From NCBI RefSeq assembly GCF_963677195.1, contig NZ_OY781918.1, forward strand, positions 3,584,923-3,648,922: a stretch of 64,000 nt of DNA. Direction: 5' to 3'. Position 1 is the stretch's first letter. Every line of letters starts with the position of its first letter. The stretch comes from an uncultured Marinifilum sp. (GTDB lineage Bacteria; Bacteroidota; Bacteroidia; Bacteroidales; Marinifilaceae). The notes under the pieces are model-generated. The model was given only the letters and a program-made list of their open reading frames with translations, had not been told where the DNA came from and did not search any database. The position numbers and the translations under genes were made by a program. Below, piece by piece: positions 24,883-34,341 of the stretch.

Positions 24883-25917
24883 ATGTTACTTCATAATAAA
24901 CTTAGTAAAGAAGAACTCAAGAAACAACTTGAAGAAGAAAACTTTAGTAGAAAAACACTTTCTTTTTATAGATATGTAATTATAGAAGATCCACAAAAAT
25001 TTCGCGATAGTTTATATTTAAAATGGTTTGAGTTGAATTGTAAAGGTCGAATTTACATTGCTCGCGAAGGAATAAATGCACAAATGAGCGTACCAGAGCA
25101 TAATATTAAAGCTTTTTTTTCGCTAATGAATAGCCTAAAAGAACTGCAAGATATGCCTATAAAATGGGCCGTAGAGGATGATGGAAAATCGTTTTATAAA
25201 CTCATTGTAAAACTGCGACCTAAAATTGTTGCCGATGGATTAAACGACAATGCATTTGATGTTACCGATGTAGGCAATCATCTCTCCCCTCTCGAATTTC
25301 ACAATCAAATATCTTTACCTAACACAATTGTTGTAGATATGCGAAATCATTACGAAAGTGAAATTGGTCATTTCGAAAATGCTATTTGTCCCGACGCAGA
25401 TACATTCCGCGAAGAAATTGATATTGTAGTTCACAATTTAAAAGACAAAAAAAAGGAAAAAGTCTTACTGTATTGCACAGGAGGAATTCGATGCGAAAAA
25501 GCCAGTGCATACCTTAAACATCATGGTTTTGAGGATGTAAATCAGTTACACGGAGGAATTATTGCTTATGCACAGGACATAAAACAACTCGGCTTAGATT
25601 CTAAATTCCGAGGAAAAAATTTCGTATTCGATGAACGACTGGGAGAAAGCATAAACAATGAGGTAATTGCAAAATGTCATCAGTGCGAAAAAGCTTGCGA
25701 TACACATACCAACTGCGCCAACAACGACTGCCATCTCCTATTTATTCAATGCGAAGAGTGCCGCGAAAAATATCAGGGCTGCTGTACCGACGAATGTGCT
25801 CAAATTATTCAATTACCATTAGAAAAACGCACCAAACTACGATCTAAATTTCATGATAAATACAGCAAAAGTCAGATTTACAGACAGAGAATACGACCAA
25901 AATTAAAAGAGTTATAA
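24883..25917 (+). CDS. trhO: tRNA uridine(34) hydroxylase, rhodanese family
   Basis: This 344-residue protein has the TrhO/YceA layout. The N-terminal acylphosphatase-like domain contains [16 protein letters not shown] rhodanese domain carries the catalytic Cys at about residue 198 in [20 protein letters not shown]-terminal Cys-rich segment ([17 protein letters not shown], then [12 protein letters not shown]) probably binds zinc. The family hydroxylates U34 of certain tRNAs in an oxygen-dependent way, known from E. coli. The next gene starts right after its stop (TAAATG) and is also a tRNA uridine modifier. Confidence 0.92.
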   Translation: MLLHNKLSKEELKKQLEEENFSRKTLSFYRYVIIEDPQKFRDSLYLKWFELNCKGRIYIAREGINAQMSVPEHNIKAFFSLMNSLKELQDMPIKWAVEDDGKSFYKLIVKLRPKIVADGLNDNAFDVTDVGNHLSPLEFHNQISLPNTIVVDMRNHYESEIGHFENAICPDADTFREEIDIVVHNLKDKKKEKVLLYCTGGIRCEKASAYLKHHGFEDVNQLHGGIIAYAQDIKQLGLDSKFRGKNFVFDERLGESINNEVIAKCHQCEKACDTHTNCANNDCHLLFIQCEECREKYQGCCTDECAQIIQLPLEKRTKLRSKFHDKYSKSQIYRQRIRPKLKEL

Positions 25918-26979
25918 ATGAAAAAAACACAAGGCAAAGGCAATCTAAATTGGCAAAACAATAAAAATTCAAAAAATAAAATGAACAATTTCTGGCTCAA
26001 TATACAAACAGCAAATTTCTCTCTGGCTCCAATGGAAGATGTGACGGACACAGTTTTTCGAGAGGTAGTATTAAAAAGCATGGAAAACGGAAAACTCCAT
26101 CTTATGTTTTCCGAATTCACCTCGGTAGAAGGCTTTTGTCATCCTGTGGGAAACGCTAAAGTAAAACACCGCTTGCGAATAAACGAATCGGAAAAGAATC
26201 TGCTTAAACAAAAAAATGTAAAGTTAATTGCCCAAATCTGGGGAAAAGACCCTGATAAATATTATAAAACGGCCAAATATATTAGCAATGAAACCGATTT
26301 TGATGGCATTGATATTAATATGGGTTGTCCGGTAAAGAATGTTGTGAAAAATGGTTGCTGCTCTGCCCTAATTGAACAGCCCAATCTTGCCAAAGAAATA
26401 ATACAGGCAACTCGCGAAGCTACCAATTTACCTTTAAGTGTAAAAACACGCATTGGTTTTAAGCAAGTGGTTACCGAATCGTGGATATCTCACCTTCTAA
26501 AAATGCCCATCGATGCCATAACTATTCATGGTAGAATACAAAAACAGATGTCGGATGGTGTAGCCGACTGGACCGAAATTGAGAAAGCAGTAAATTTACG
26601 AAATAAGTTAGCTCCTCATGTCAAAATTATTGGCAATGGCGATGTGGAAAGCTATAATGAAGGTTTACAAAAAGTTGCACAATTTGGCGTTGATGGCATA
26701 ATGGTTGGTCGTGGTATTTTCAAAAATCCATGGTTTTTTCAGCCCAATAAGGTAGACATAAAAATGGAAGAAAAGCTGAATTTATTAAAAGAACATACCC
26801 AAATATTTGATTCAAGCTGGGGAAATGAAAAAAACTTTGCCATTCTACGACGATTTTTCAAAATTTACACCACCGAATTTAAAGGCGCCTCGGCTCTTCG
26901 TAATGAGCTAATGAATACTAATACTGCAAAAGAAGTTTATGATGCTATTAATCGGTTTACAAAAAACTCCATTACTTAA
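25918..26979 (+). CDS. dus: tRNA-dihydrouridine synthase
   Basis: This TIM-barrel flavoenzyme reduces uridines in tRNA. Motifs: FSLAPMEDVTDTVFR, DGIDINMGCPVKNVVKNGCCSAL with the probable proton-donor Cys, LPLSVKTRIGF, ITIHGRIQKQM, KIIGNGDVES and GIMVGRGIFKNPWFF. The reading frame opens with ATG at 25918 touching the trhO stop, giving 353 residues. The first 21 residues are a Lys/Asn-rich tail, so the ATG at 25981 (MNNFWLNIQ) may be the true start. It is translationally coupled to trhO either way. Confidence 0.93.
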   Translation: MKKTQGKGNLNWQNNKNSKNKMNNFWLNIQTANFSLAPMEDVTDTVFREVVLKSMENGKLHLMFSEFTSVEGFCHPVGNAKVKHRLRINESEKNLLKQKNVKLIAQIWGKDPDKYYKTAKYISNETDFDGIDINMGCPVKNVVKNGCCSALIEQPNLAKEIIQATREATNLPLSVKTRIGFKQVVTESWISHLLKMPIDAITIHGRIQKQMSDGVADWTEIEKAVNLRNKLAPHVKIIGNGDVESYNEGLQKVAQFGVDGIMVGRGIFKNPWFFQPNKVDIKMEEKLNLLKEHTQIFDSSWGNEKNFAILRRFFKIYTTEFKGASALRNELMNTNTAKEVYDAINRFTKNSIT

Positions 26980-27023
26980 CTAATTAACAAACACATAATT
27001 AAACTCACTATTTCGATAAACTA

Positions 27024-28070
27024 TTAATTTAAAAACCTACGTATATCAACCTCTTTATCCAGAATATAACTTCTCTTTACTAAAGAATACATCATTTCAC
27101 GAGCAAAATAAGGAGCAAGCATTACCCCTTTTGTACCCAAACCGTTAAAAATAGCAATTTGCTGATTATTGGGATGAACTCCTAAAACCGGTCTTCGATC
27201 ACTCACTGCCGGACGTATACCTGCCCAATGACTTATTACTTTATATGGACAAGAAATTAATTTCTCTAAGCGAGTCAGTAAGTCGGCTTTAGTATTGAGA
27301 ATGGCTTTAGAATTTTGTTTTGAATAGTCGTATGTGGCACCTACTTTAAAACGCGAATTACCCATTGGCATAATAAATAAATTCTCATCAATAATATACT
27401 TATCTGCTAAATTGGTGCACTCAATCTCAAAAAGTTCTCCTTTAGTAGGAACAAATGGAATACTTTTAAAATATGGATTTTTAGAAGCATGATGCCCTTC
27501 GCAAAATACAATGGTTTTTGCAGAAATTCCTCTCCATGTTATGTGTCCGTTTATGAAACCAATGTCTTGATATTTAAAATTTGCCTCAATTAATTTTCCC
27601 TTCGATTTAAAAAACTGCTTTAATTCATATAAAAGTTTTGATAAATCAACATATCCCGATTTCCCTACTCTATCAAATATATTTAAATTATTAATTCCCC
27701 GCTTAATCCAGTTTGTATCTGCATATTCCATATAATCAGAAAAATCGCCATCAAAAATTCTCTCATTCCACACTCTAAGCTCATTTTCGTTAAGAGGAAC
27801 TGTAAAATCTACCGGATAAAGAAACTGCTTACCCAATTCTTTCTCCAGCTCTTTATATAAATTTGTCATAACGGGCAATACCTCATCAACCATCCAACTT
27901 TTAGCTAGTTTATCGTAAATTGTAGGATTATATCTTCGCGTAGCCACATCAGAAGCCATACTATTATCCGAACTTGATATAATTGTAAAATTTAAGCCAG
28001 ATTTATACATATCATAAGCCAATAAAGATCCAGCTATACCCTGCCCAACAATTAGATATTGATTTTCCAT
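27024..28070 (-). CDS. FAD-dependent oxidoreductase, paralogue B
   Basis: This 348-residue homologue of the 23705-24748 protein is collinear over its whole length: VGQGIAGSLLAYDMYKSG, SWMVDEVLPVM, GRISAKTIVFCEGHHASKNP-type core, FKVGATYDYSK, HWAGIRPAVSDRRPVLG and GLGTKGVMLAPYFAREM. Small differences (ATRRYNP for AAGMFNP near the FAD site) suggest a changed substrate. Both copies keep the FAD-binding glycines. It is monocistronic, with a long non-coding region upstream. Confidence 0.82.
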   Translation of the reverse strand: MENQYLIVGQGIAGSLLAYDMYKSGLNFTIISSSDNSMASDVATRRYNPTIYDKLAKSWMVDEVLPVMTNLYKELEKELGKQFLYPVDFTVPLNENELRVWNERIFDGDFSDYMEYADTNWIKRGINNLNIFDRVGKSGYVDLSKLLYELKQFFKSKGKLIEANFKYQDIGFINGHITWRGISAKTIVFCEGHHASKNPYFKSIPFVPTKGELFEIECTNLADKYIIDENLFIMPMGNSRFKVGATYDYSKQNSKAILNTKADLLTRLEKLISCPYKVISHWAGIRPAVSDRRPVLGVHPNNQQIAIFNGLGTKGVMLAPYFAREMMYSLVKRSYILDKEVDIRRFLN

Positions 28071-28748
28071 AAGTAATAGTAGTATAAGTAGAATAAATTT
28101 TATGTACGACCAAATTCTTTTTATGTTACTGTTTTGTTTAAAGCCAAAACTTAAAACTTTCCTTTTTTAATGATTATTAGCTGTAAAAATGCAAACCTAA
28201 TTAAATCTAGATTTTCTTATTTTTAATCTATTGTAATTTTTCTATTAATAATCATCATATTTTTTTCACATTTAATAAGCAAAAAAGCTCTTTATATAAA
28301 TTATTATATCAATTTTCTATCAGAACAAAACACATTACTTTTAAGTTAAATAACACTGCCACAAAGCACTACTTTTACAGATATTATAAAAAATCAAATA
28401 CAATTCTAAAAAACACATTTTAACTCACAAATCACTCAACATCTGACAATAAGATATTGGAAAAAGTATTTACATCAAACAAAACACATATTATACAGCT
28501 TAAAAACAATTAGAATAGCCTCATGAGAAATCAACAATATTGTAAAATAATATTGTGAACAATTAATTATTCTATTTAATATTTTGTAAATTGATCTGAT
28601 AAATGCAATTTTAGAAATAGACATTAAAAACAGTTAAGTAATTTTTAAGGTGATTGTTGAGCAAATAGACTAATAAAAATTATCTCAGCTTTTAAATTCA
28701 CAGAAATAAATCATAATAGAATTAAGGAAAATCTCAAACTAAAGACCT
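28071..28748. other. Long AT-rich intergenic region without a recognisable gene
   Basis: These 678 bp lie between divergent genes. I see no ORF with coding character and no tRNA-like fold. One clear inverted repeat, ACAATATT (28534-28541) with AATATTGT (28549-28556), could be a regulator site near the promoter of the TlpA-like gene. Confidence 0.55.
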
Positions 28749-30200
28749 ATGAATAAAATCATTTTATCTGCCCTTACAATTGCCCTACTATTGGGGGCAT
28801 GTAAACAAAATAATCCAAAAAATTTGGCAATAATAAAAGGAAAAACTCATTCTGATGTTAAGGAAGTTAAATTTGAATGGTTTAAACAACACAGTGCAGA
28901 TATGAAAAGCCCTCAGCATATTGCAAAAGTAGACAGCCTAGGAAATTTCGAGATATCTATTCCTGTTCAAAATATTAGCAAAGGTGAAATGCTTGTAAAC
29001 AAGCGAAGCTATGATATGATTATACAAGCCAATGATCATTTAGAAATCAACATCACCGAAGATACGGTTACATTTAACGGAAAGGGAGCTGAAAAAAATA
29101 AGTTCCTTCAGATACTATCGCAAAATAAAAAATGTTCCAAAATGAATATCATGATATCATGGTATAGAGAACAACACGAATTCTCCGAATTCTTTAGTAT
29201 GATTGAAGAATATGTAGATATAAGAAATGCTGAGTTCGAAAAGTACAATAACAGCCATTCGTTGAATCCTGAATTTATCAAGTATTTTAATATTCAAAAT
29301 GAACTGGATCAAATTGACTTGTACCAACAGGCAAGTATTATTTATTCGCGTAAAAACCGAATACCAATTGATTCTGTACAAATACCTTCGAAATATAAAA
29401 AACAGTATACCCTTAAAGGATTTGCTAAAGACCAATATTTAATAGCTGACAACTATTTAGGTATATTATATCAATTCATTCGCAATGAGGTAGATAAACT
29501 ACAATCTATCAACAGGAATTTAGAAACTGATTCTCTTAGATTAGCTATAATTATGGATTCCTTACCTGAAAAAACAAAAGAACATTGTCTTGTACAAGAA
29601 TTATATTATGATTTTTCAATCTACGACAAGTACGACTCAACAATGATGGCATCTTTTAACAAAGTAAAATCGGATATCAACTGTATTAATTTTATTGATA
29701 ATGAACTTAACAAATTCAATAAGAAAAATGCAATGATTGGAGCACCTTTACACAAGGATTTTCTACAAACAGTAGTTTATGATACTTCAAATACAAAAAT
29801 GACTATCTCAGATATATTAGCAAAAAATAAAGAAAAAGTAATATATATGGATATTTGGAGTTTAGGTTGCGGTCCTTGCCGAATTGCCATGCCACATTCT
29901 AAAAAGCTACACGAAAAATTAAAAAAATATCCTATCGAATTTATTTACATGACTGTTGATTCTTATTCAGATAAATTATGGAATAAGGTTTATGAAGTTT
30001 CTCAAGAAAAAGAAAATCAATATCGCTTTGAGAAAGGTTTTAACTCAAAGTTGCATCAGCTATTTAATATTATTAGCATACCAACCTATATTTTAATCGA
30101 TAAAGAAGGAAAATTAGTATCCTATAAAGCCGAAAGACCCAACAAAGGAAGACATGATAATCCTGATTTAGAGAAGATATTAATTAAACTGGCCTCTTAA
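28749..30200 (+). CDS. TlpA-like thioredoxin-fold lipoprotein
   Basis: This 483-residue protein has a lipobox LLLGAC (Cys18). The N-terminal half resembles the DUF4369-like beta domain common in Bacteroidota TlpA proteins. The C-terminal thioredoxin domain begins at about residue 355. The redox motif CGPC lies at about residues 374-377 in DIWSLGCGPCRIAMP, and the cis-Pro is in ISIPTYILIDKEGKL. It would act as a periplasmic thiol-disulfide oxidoreductase or reductase. The next gene, 31 bp on, is a DUF4932 protein with a zinc-protease-like motif. Confidence 0.85.
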   Translation: MNKIILSALTIALLLGACKQNNPKNLAIIKGKTHSDVKEVKFEWFKQHSADMKSPQHIAKVDSLGNFEISIPVQNISKGEMLVNKRSYDMIIQANDHLEINITEDTVTFNGKGAEKNKFLQILSQNKKCSKMNIMISWYREQHEFSEFFSMIEEYVDIRNAEFEKYNNSHSLNPEFIKYFNIQNELDQIDLYQQASIIYSRKNRIPIDSVQIPSKYKKQYTLKGFAKDQYLIADNYLGILYQFIRNEVDKLQSINRNLETDSLRLAIIMDSLPEKTKEHCLVQELYYDFSIYDKYDSTMMASFNKVKSDINCINFIDNELNKFNKKNAMIGAPLHKDFLQTVVYDTSNTKMTISDILAKNKEKVIYMDIWSLGCGPCRIAMPHSKKLHEKLKKYPIEFIYMTVDSYSDKLWNKVYEVSQEKENQYRFEKGFNSKLHQLFNIISIPTYILIDKEGKLVSYKAERPNKGRHDNPDLEKILIKLAS

Positions 30201-30231
30201 ATTTAATTAAACATATTTAAAACAAGCTGAT

Positions 30232-31290
30232 ATGAGAAAACTTATGCTTATATTTTTACTAATATTTAACGGAAATTTATTTTCTCAAAACAAATGCTTA
30301 AGTCCAAAAGTTGATGAACGAATTGAGTTGTTGAGTATCGTGTTTCGTTTAGCAGATTCACCAGAATATAAAAATAATACTATTAAACAATATACCGATT
30401 CAATTGATAATTACTTTAAAACATACAAAAACCACAAGGTAATAAAAATGGCATCGCAACTTCGAGATAAAAATGAGGTTTCATTCGATGCTGTGCCGTC
30501 TTTGGCTATTCATATTAAAATAGTAAACGACTCAATTAAATTTAATCCTAGACTTACAAAAAATAATTTAGACGATAGATGGACAAAAAAGGAAGAAGAT
30601 TTTATTCTTCTTTTAGATGATTTTTATCGTAAAAGTAATTTTAAAAACTTCTTTAATCAGAATCAGGAATTTTACGAAATTGCCATTAATAGATTTAGTA
30701 AAATTTCCAACTCGATTAACTTGTTATGGTTCGAACGTTTTTTTGCTTGTGCTCCCAAAGGAAAATATAATGTGGTACTTAGTTTTACCAATTGGGGTAA
30801 CTACGGACCTAAGATTACAAATAAATCAGGCATCGAAGATATTTATTCCATCTTATCAGCTAGTAGTGCGGATAGCTTAGGCTACCCGATCTATAAAACC
30901 AACAAAAAACAAACCTTAGTACATGAATTTTGCCATTCATTTTGCAATCAACTGGGAGAAAAATATTATCCTGAAATGGAAAGCAAAGCTCAGGAACTAT
31001 ATCTATCAGTATTAAAATTAATGAATAGTCAGGCTTATGGATCTGCACAAACTATGATTAATGAAATATTGGTAAGAGCATCGACAATAAAATATTTAGA
31101 AGATGAAGGAGCTAATTCACAACAAATAGATAAGCTATTAGATAACGAAGAAGCAAAAGGATTTTTATGGATAAGAAATCTTTACCAAAGCTTAAATGTG
31201 TATAGTAAAAATCGAAAAAAGTACCCTACGCTGGACAGTTACATGAACCAAATTATAAAAGTACAGGAAGAGTTTAGTATTGAAAACTAA
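30232..31290 (+). CDS. DUF4932-like exported protein with HExxH-type motif
   Basis: This 352-residue protein has a signal peptide (RKLMLIFLLIFNGNLFSQ). The body shows LSIVFRLADSPEYKN near the N-terminus, and HEFCHSFCNQLGEKYYPEM at about residues 231-249, where the HEFxH pattern looks like a zinc-metallopeptidase helix. This matches the DUF4932 family as I recall it. Substrate and activity are unknown. It is probably cotranscribed with the TlpA-like gene. Confidence 0.72.
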   Translation: MRKLMLIFLLIFNGNLFSQNKCLSPKVDERIELLSIVFRLADSPEYKNNTIKQYTDSIDNYFKTYKNHKVIKMASQLRDKNEVSFDAVPSLAIHIKIVNDSIKFNPRLTKNNLDDRWTKKEEDFILLLDDFYRKSNFKNFFNQNQEFYEIAINRFSKISNSINLLWFERFFACAPKGKYNVVLSFTNWGNYGPKITNKSGIEDIYSILSASSADSLGYPIYKTNKKQTLVHEFCHSFCNQLGEKYYPEMESKAQELYLSVLKLMNSQAYGSAQTMINEILVRASTIKYLEDEGANSQQIDKLLDNEEAKGFLWIRNLYQSLNVYSKNRKKYPTLDSYMNQIIKVQEEFSIEN

Positions 31291-31622
31291 TATTAGAAAC
31301 TAATAAACACCCTTATTGCATAAGTCAAACAAAAAATACACTAGCTGCAAAAAAAATGAATCCAATATCTTCAATAATCGATTTAGAATTATAATACTGC
31401 ACAAAAATAATTCTATGTATAATATTGATATCCAATTTAATTTTACCATGCCTAAAATATTGTTAATAATTTAAAATTGTGAATTGCGGATACATTTTAT
31501 ATATTCACTACGAAGAATTAGAAATAACCTAAAATAATTAACCTGTGGAGTCCAGAGGTCACAATAAAAAACGGGGTGTAACCGAAAAACCTTAAGAGTA
31601 GGAAATTAAAAATTAACAATAA
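31291..31622. other. Intergenic region with a small structured segment before the DUF805 gene
   Basis: These 332 bp are mostly AT-rich. At about 31543-31559 the segment CCTGTGGAGTCCAGAGG can fold into a hairpin (CCT and TGG paired with CCA and AGG). More GC-rich sequence than the surroundings continues to about 31595, directly in the 5' leader of the next gene. No known riboswitch was recognised. Confidence 0.4.
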
Positions 31623-31982
31623 ATGAATTGGTATTTAGAAGTTTTAAAAAAGTATGCAGTTTTTAATGGACGTGCTCGTCGTAAAGAGTATTGGATGTTT
31701 TTCTTATTCAATATAATTTTTGGAATTGCAGCTTCTCTTTTAGACACATTAATAGGCACAGCACCGGTTATTAACTCGATATATGGATTAGCCATATTAA
31801 TTCCGGGTATAGCTGTAAGTGTAAGAAGATTACACGATACTGGTCGTAGTGGCTGGTTTTTACTTTTAGGATTAATACCTTTTGTTGGAGCTATTATTTT
31901 ATTAGTTTTCTTTGCTACCGATGGTGATACTTCGGATAACGAATACGGAGCAAATCCAAAACTTGATAATTCAGCTGAATAA
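31623..31982 (+). CDS. DUF805 family inner-membrane protein
   Basis: This 119-residue protein starts with the family signature (YLEVLKKYAVFNGRARRKEYWMFFLF). Hydrophobic segments follow at about 25-45, 50-65 and 77-97, with the loop SVRRLHDTGRSGWFLLLGLIP that is highly conserved in DUF805. Function is unknown. It is a single gene ended by a strong palindromic terminator. Confidence 0.92.
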   Translation: MNWYLEVLKKYAVFNGRARRKEYWMFFLFNIIFGIAASLLDTLIGTAPVINSIYGLAILIPGIAVSVRRLHDTGRSGWFLLLGLIPFVGAIILLVFFATDGDTSDNEYGANPKLDNSAE

Positions 31983-32001
31983 TTCAGATATAAATTTTAT
32001 T

Positions 32002-32031
32002 AAAAAAAGGAATCTTAAGATTCCTTTTTTT
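32002..32031. terminator. Palindromic terminator after the DUF805 gene
   Basis: AAAAAAAGGAATC and GATTCCTTTTTTT form an almost perfect palindrome usable on both strands. It lies between two convergent genes. Confidence 0.88.
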
Positions 32032-32072
32032 ATATCTGCTCTCAAAAGCTTATACTCTAAATAAAAAAACTT

Positions 32073-33221
32073 CTAAAAACATAAAACGGTATCGATATCC
32101 TCTCCCCTCATTTCATCGAACAGTTTTGTTTCCTTCTTAAAATTTTTCCACTGCTTAACAAGATTATCACTTAACATATACTGTTCACATTCTTTAAATT
32201 GGCTGATTACCGACTGTGGAATATTCTTTTTTTCTGCCCAATCGTAAAATCTCTGATATTGAGCAACTACCTTCTGTTTATAGTTTTCAGGCAATGCCTT
32301 TGTATTATAATGCAAAGGCCTATCGAGCATATTAATGTATAATCCTTTGGCTTCTATTATCTGCTCGAGTAAACAAGTTTGATATAGCTGAGGTAAATTA
32401 AAAATCGAAAATACCGATATGGTTGGTGCGATTAAAAATCGAATGTGCTTATGCTCGCGAATTAACTCTCTGTTGGCCAAGAACTGCTCCCAACTAAAGC
32501 CTTTACGAATATACTCGCCCAATTTTCCATGTGCATCTATACTTGCCAAAATTTCTACTTCGGAAAAATGCTTCCAATATTCTACAACATCATAATCTCC
32601 CATTTTTAACTGTGAGAAATTAGTGTTGTACCTCAATCGCATATTAGTTGATCTGTTTTTCACCAGCCAATCGAGCAATAGATAATGTTCTTTAGTTACC
32701 AATGGTTCTCCACCTGCAAAGTAAATCTCTTTGGCTTGCAGCAATGCTTCACCCATTTGCTTAATAAATTGATCGAAATTAGTAATATTTTGCAGTAAAG
32801 CCTTTTCTCCTAAATTTCGATTCATCTGTTTAGCCTCGTTAAACCAGGCCGAGCTAGCACCATGCCAACAGGTTCGGCAAGTAAAATTACAAGCATTCGA
32901 AAAGCGTATATCAAAATAAACTGGTAAAGAATTCTCTATTTGAGCAAAATACGCTCCAAACTTCTCATGAGTTTCCTGTCGGATACTCTTCCCACCTGCT
33001 TTCTCAAGCCGCTGACAAACGCCACATCGTTTATCCGATTCCCCATTCATGAATTTCTCACGCAATTCGTTTATGGCTTTACCGTTCCAAATTTCTTCGA
33101 AAGATTGTGTGTTACAATCCCCATAAGGGATATTGGCAACACAGCAAGCCCTTACTTTTCCGGCATTTCCTACGTGGTAATGTATCCACGGCATTAGGCA
33201 ATATGGTGTTTTTTTTGGCAT
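32073..33221 (-). CDS. Radical SAM protein with N-terminal cysteine (twitch/SPASM-like) segment
   Basis: This 382-residue protein has the radical SAM cluster motif CNFTCRTC at residues 111-118, in FDIRFSNACNFTCRTCW. Before it, an N-terminal segment has four or more cysteines (Cys8, 26, 27, 36, 66, 69 in PYCLMPW, RACCV and CGVC), typical of the extra cluster that normally follows the barrel. Here it precedes it. FAGGEPLV is the SAM-binding GGE motif. No peptide substrate or partner gene is adjacent, so the target is unknown. Confidence 0.85.
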   Translation of the reverse strand: MPKKTPYCLMPWIHYHVGNAGKVRACCVANIPYGDCNTQSFEEIWNGKAINELREKFMNGESDKRCGVCQRLEKAGGKSIRQETHEKFGAYFAQIENSLPVYFDIRFSNACNFTCRTCWHGASSAWFNEAKQMNRNLGEKALLQNITNFDQFIKQMGEALLQAKEIYFAGGEPLVTKEHYLLLDWLVKNRSTNMRLRYNTNFSQLKMGDYDVVEYWKHFSEVEILASIDAHGKLGEYIRKGFSWEQFLANRELIREHKHIRFLIAPTISVFSIFNLPQLYQTCLLEQIIEAKGLYINMLDRPLHYNTKALPENYKQKVVAQYQRFYDWAEKKNIPQSVISQFKECEQYMLSDNLVKQWKNFKKETKLFDEMRGEDIDTVLCF

Positions 33222-33369
33222 GATGTAAAGATAAAAAAAGCATATTGCAGTTCGCTCTAACTACTAAAATAAATCTGCTTAGCATTATATCAAAAATGTA
33301 TTTCACTTTAAAATAAAAAAAAGAGATACAACAAATTCGCATCTCTTTCATTATTCATTCTTAATTATC

Positions 33370-34281
33370 TTAATCTGCCATTAAAACAGATAAAGCAATA
33401 CAGTAAAATTTCGATTTTTCACTTTCGCTTCTCGACATTACCACAACTGGTTTCGTGGTTCCCTGAATTAGTCCTCCAAGTTCGCCACCGGCAAATAACA
33501 TTAATCCTTTATAAAAAGAATTACAAGCCTCCAGCGATGGAAAAATTAAACAATCTGCTTCACCATTAATTGGAGTAGAAATGCCTTTAATTTCAACCGA
33601 GGCAGGATCGCAGGCTAGAAATACATCCAATGGACCATCAACAATACAATTTTTAATCTGACCACGATCGGCCATTTTACAGATAATGGAATCATCAACC
33701 GATCCTTGAAACGCAGGATTTGGCTTTTCTGTTGCCGATATCAAGGCCACTTTAGGTTTATCGATACCAAATTTCTGAGCCATTTTTACCGAATAATTTA
33801 GCATGGCAATTTTTTGGTTCAAATCAGGATAAGGCAAAACTGCAGTATCTGAAACAAAAAGCAACTTATTATATTTTGGCAAATCCAATGCACAAACATA
33901 ACTCATTACCGCCTTAGGAGGCAATAAACCTTTCTCTTTATTAAGAACTGCTTTTAGAAACTTATCGGTTCCAACCAGACCTTTCATTACCACATCGGCC
34001 TCATCAGTCCGAGCCATACGAACAGCTTCGGCAGTTGCCTGTACATCGTTGGGAATGTGCACTATGGTAAAAATATCGGGATTTATTCCTTCGGCCTCGG
34101 CTTTAGAGCGAATTTCCCGCTCATCGCCAATCATTACTGCCTTAACAAAACCTTCGTTAATAGCTCGAGCAATGGCACCAATAGTATTGGGATCCTGTGC
34201 ATAAGCAACAGCAATTTTCTTTTTCTTTCCGCTTTGGCGAAGATGATCGACCATTTGATCGAGAGAACGAATTGGGGACAT
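33370..34281 (-). CDS. Phosphate acetyl/butyryltransferase family protein, copy 1
   Basis: This 303-residue protein has the PTA/PTB fold: VAYAQDPNTIGAIARAINEG at the N-terminus, VMKGLVGTDKFLKAVLNKEKGLLPPKAVMSYV, LFVSDTAVLPYPDLNQK and a C-terminal VVMSRSESEKSKFYCIALS. The family swaps CoA for phosphate on short acyl groups. Length fits phosphate butyryltransferase better than acetate Pta, which is encoded separately at 40043-41044. A homologue lies directly upstream. No butyrate kinase gene is in the window. Confidence 0.85.
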   Translation of the reverse strand: MSPIRSLDQMVDHLRQSGKKKKIAVAYAQDPNTIGAIARAINEGFVKAVMIGDEREIRSKAEAEGINPDIFTIVHIPNDVQATAEAVRMARTDEADVVMKGLVGTDKFLKAVLNKEKGLLPPKAVMSYVCALDLPKYNKLLFVSDTAVLPYPDLNQKIAMLNYSVKMAQKFGIDKPKVALISATEKPNPAFQGSVDDSIICKMADRGQIKNCIVDGPLDVFLACDPASVEIKGISTPINGEADCLIFPSLEACNSFYKGLMLFAGGELGGLIQGTTKPVVVMSRSESEKSKFYCIALSVLMAD

Positions 34282-34305
34282 ATTTTTGTAATTTGGTAAT
34301 TGTGC

Positions 34306-34329
34306 AGAGACGCACTATTGTGCGTCTCT
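34306..34329. repeat. Perfect 10-bp hairpin between the two transferase genes
   Basis: AGAGACGCAC (34306-34315), TATT, GTGCGTCTCT (34320-34329) is a perfect inverted repeat, more GC-rich than its surroundings and without a T-run. It looks like a dispersed palindromic (REP-like) intergenic element; only one copy is seen in this window. Confidence 0.65.
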
Positions 34330-34341
34330 ATCTGAAATAAA

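Noticed and set aside
28071..28748. Possible small RNA or tRNA in the long intergenic gap
   Set aside because: No cloverleaf, terminator-flanked transcript or conserved motif could be recognised; only one 8-bp inverted repeat stands out.
34306..34329. Hairpin between the two phosphotransacylase genes as a terminator or CRISPR repeat
   Set aside because: It has no T-run on either strand and only one copy, so it is listed only as a palindromic repeat.
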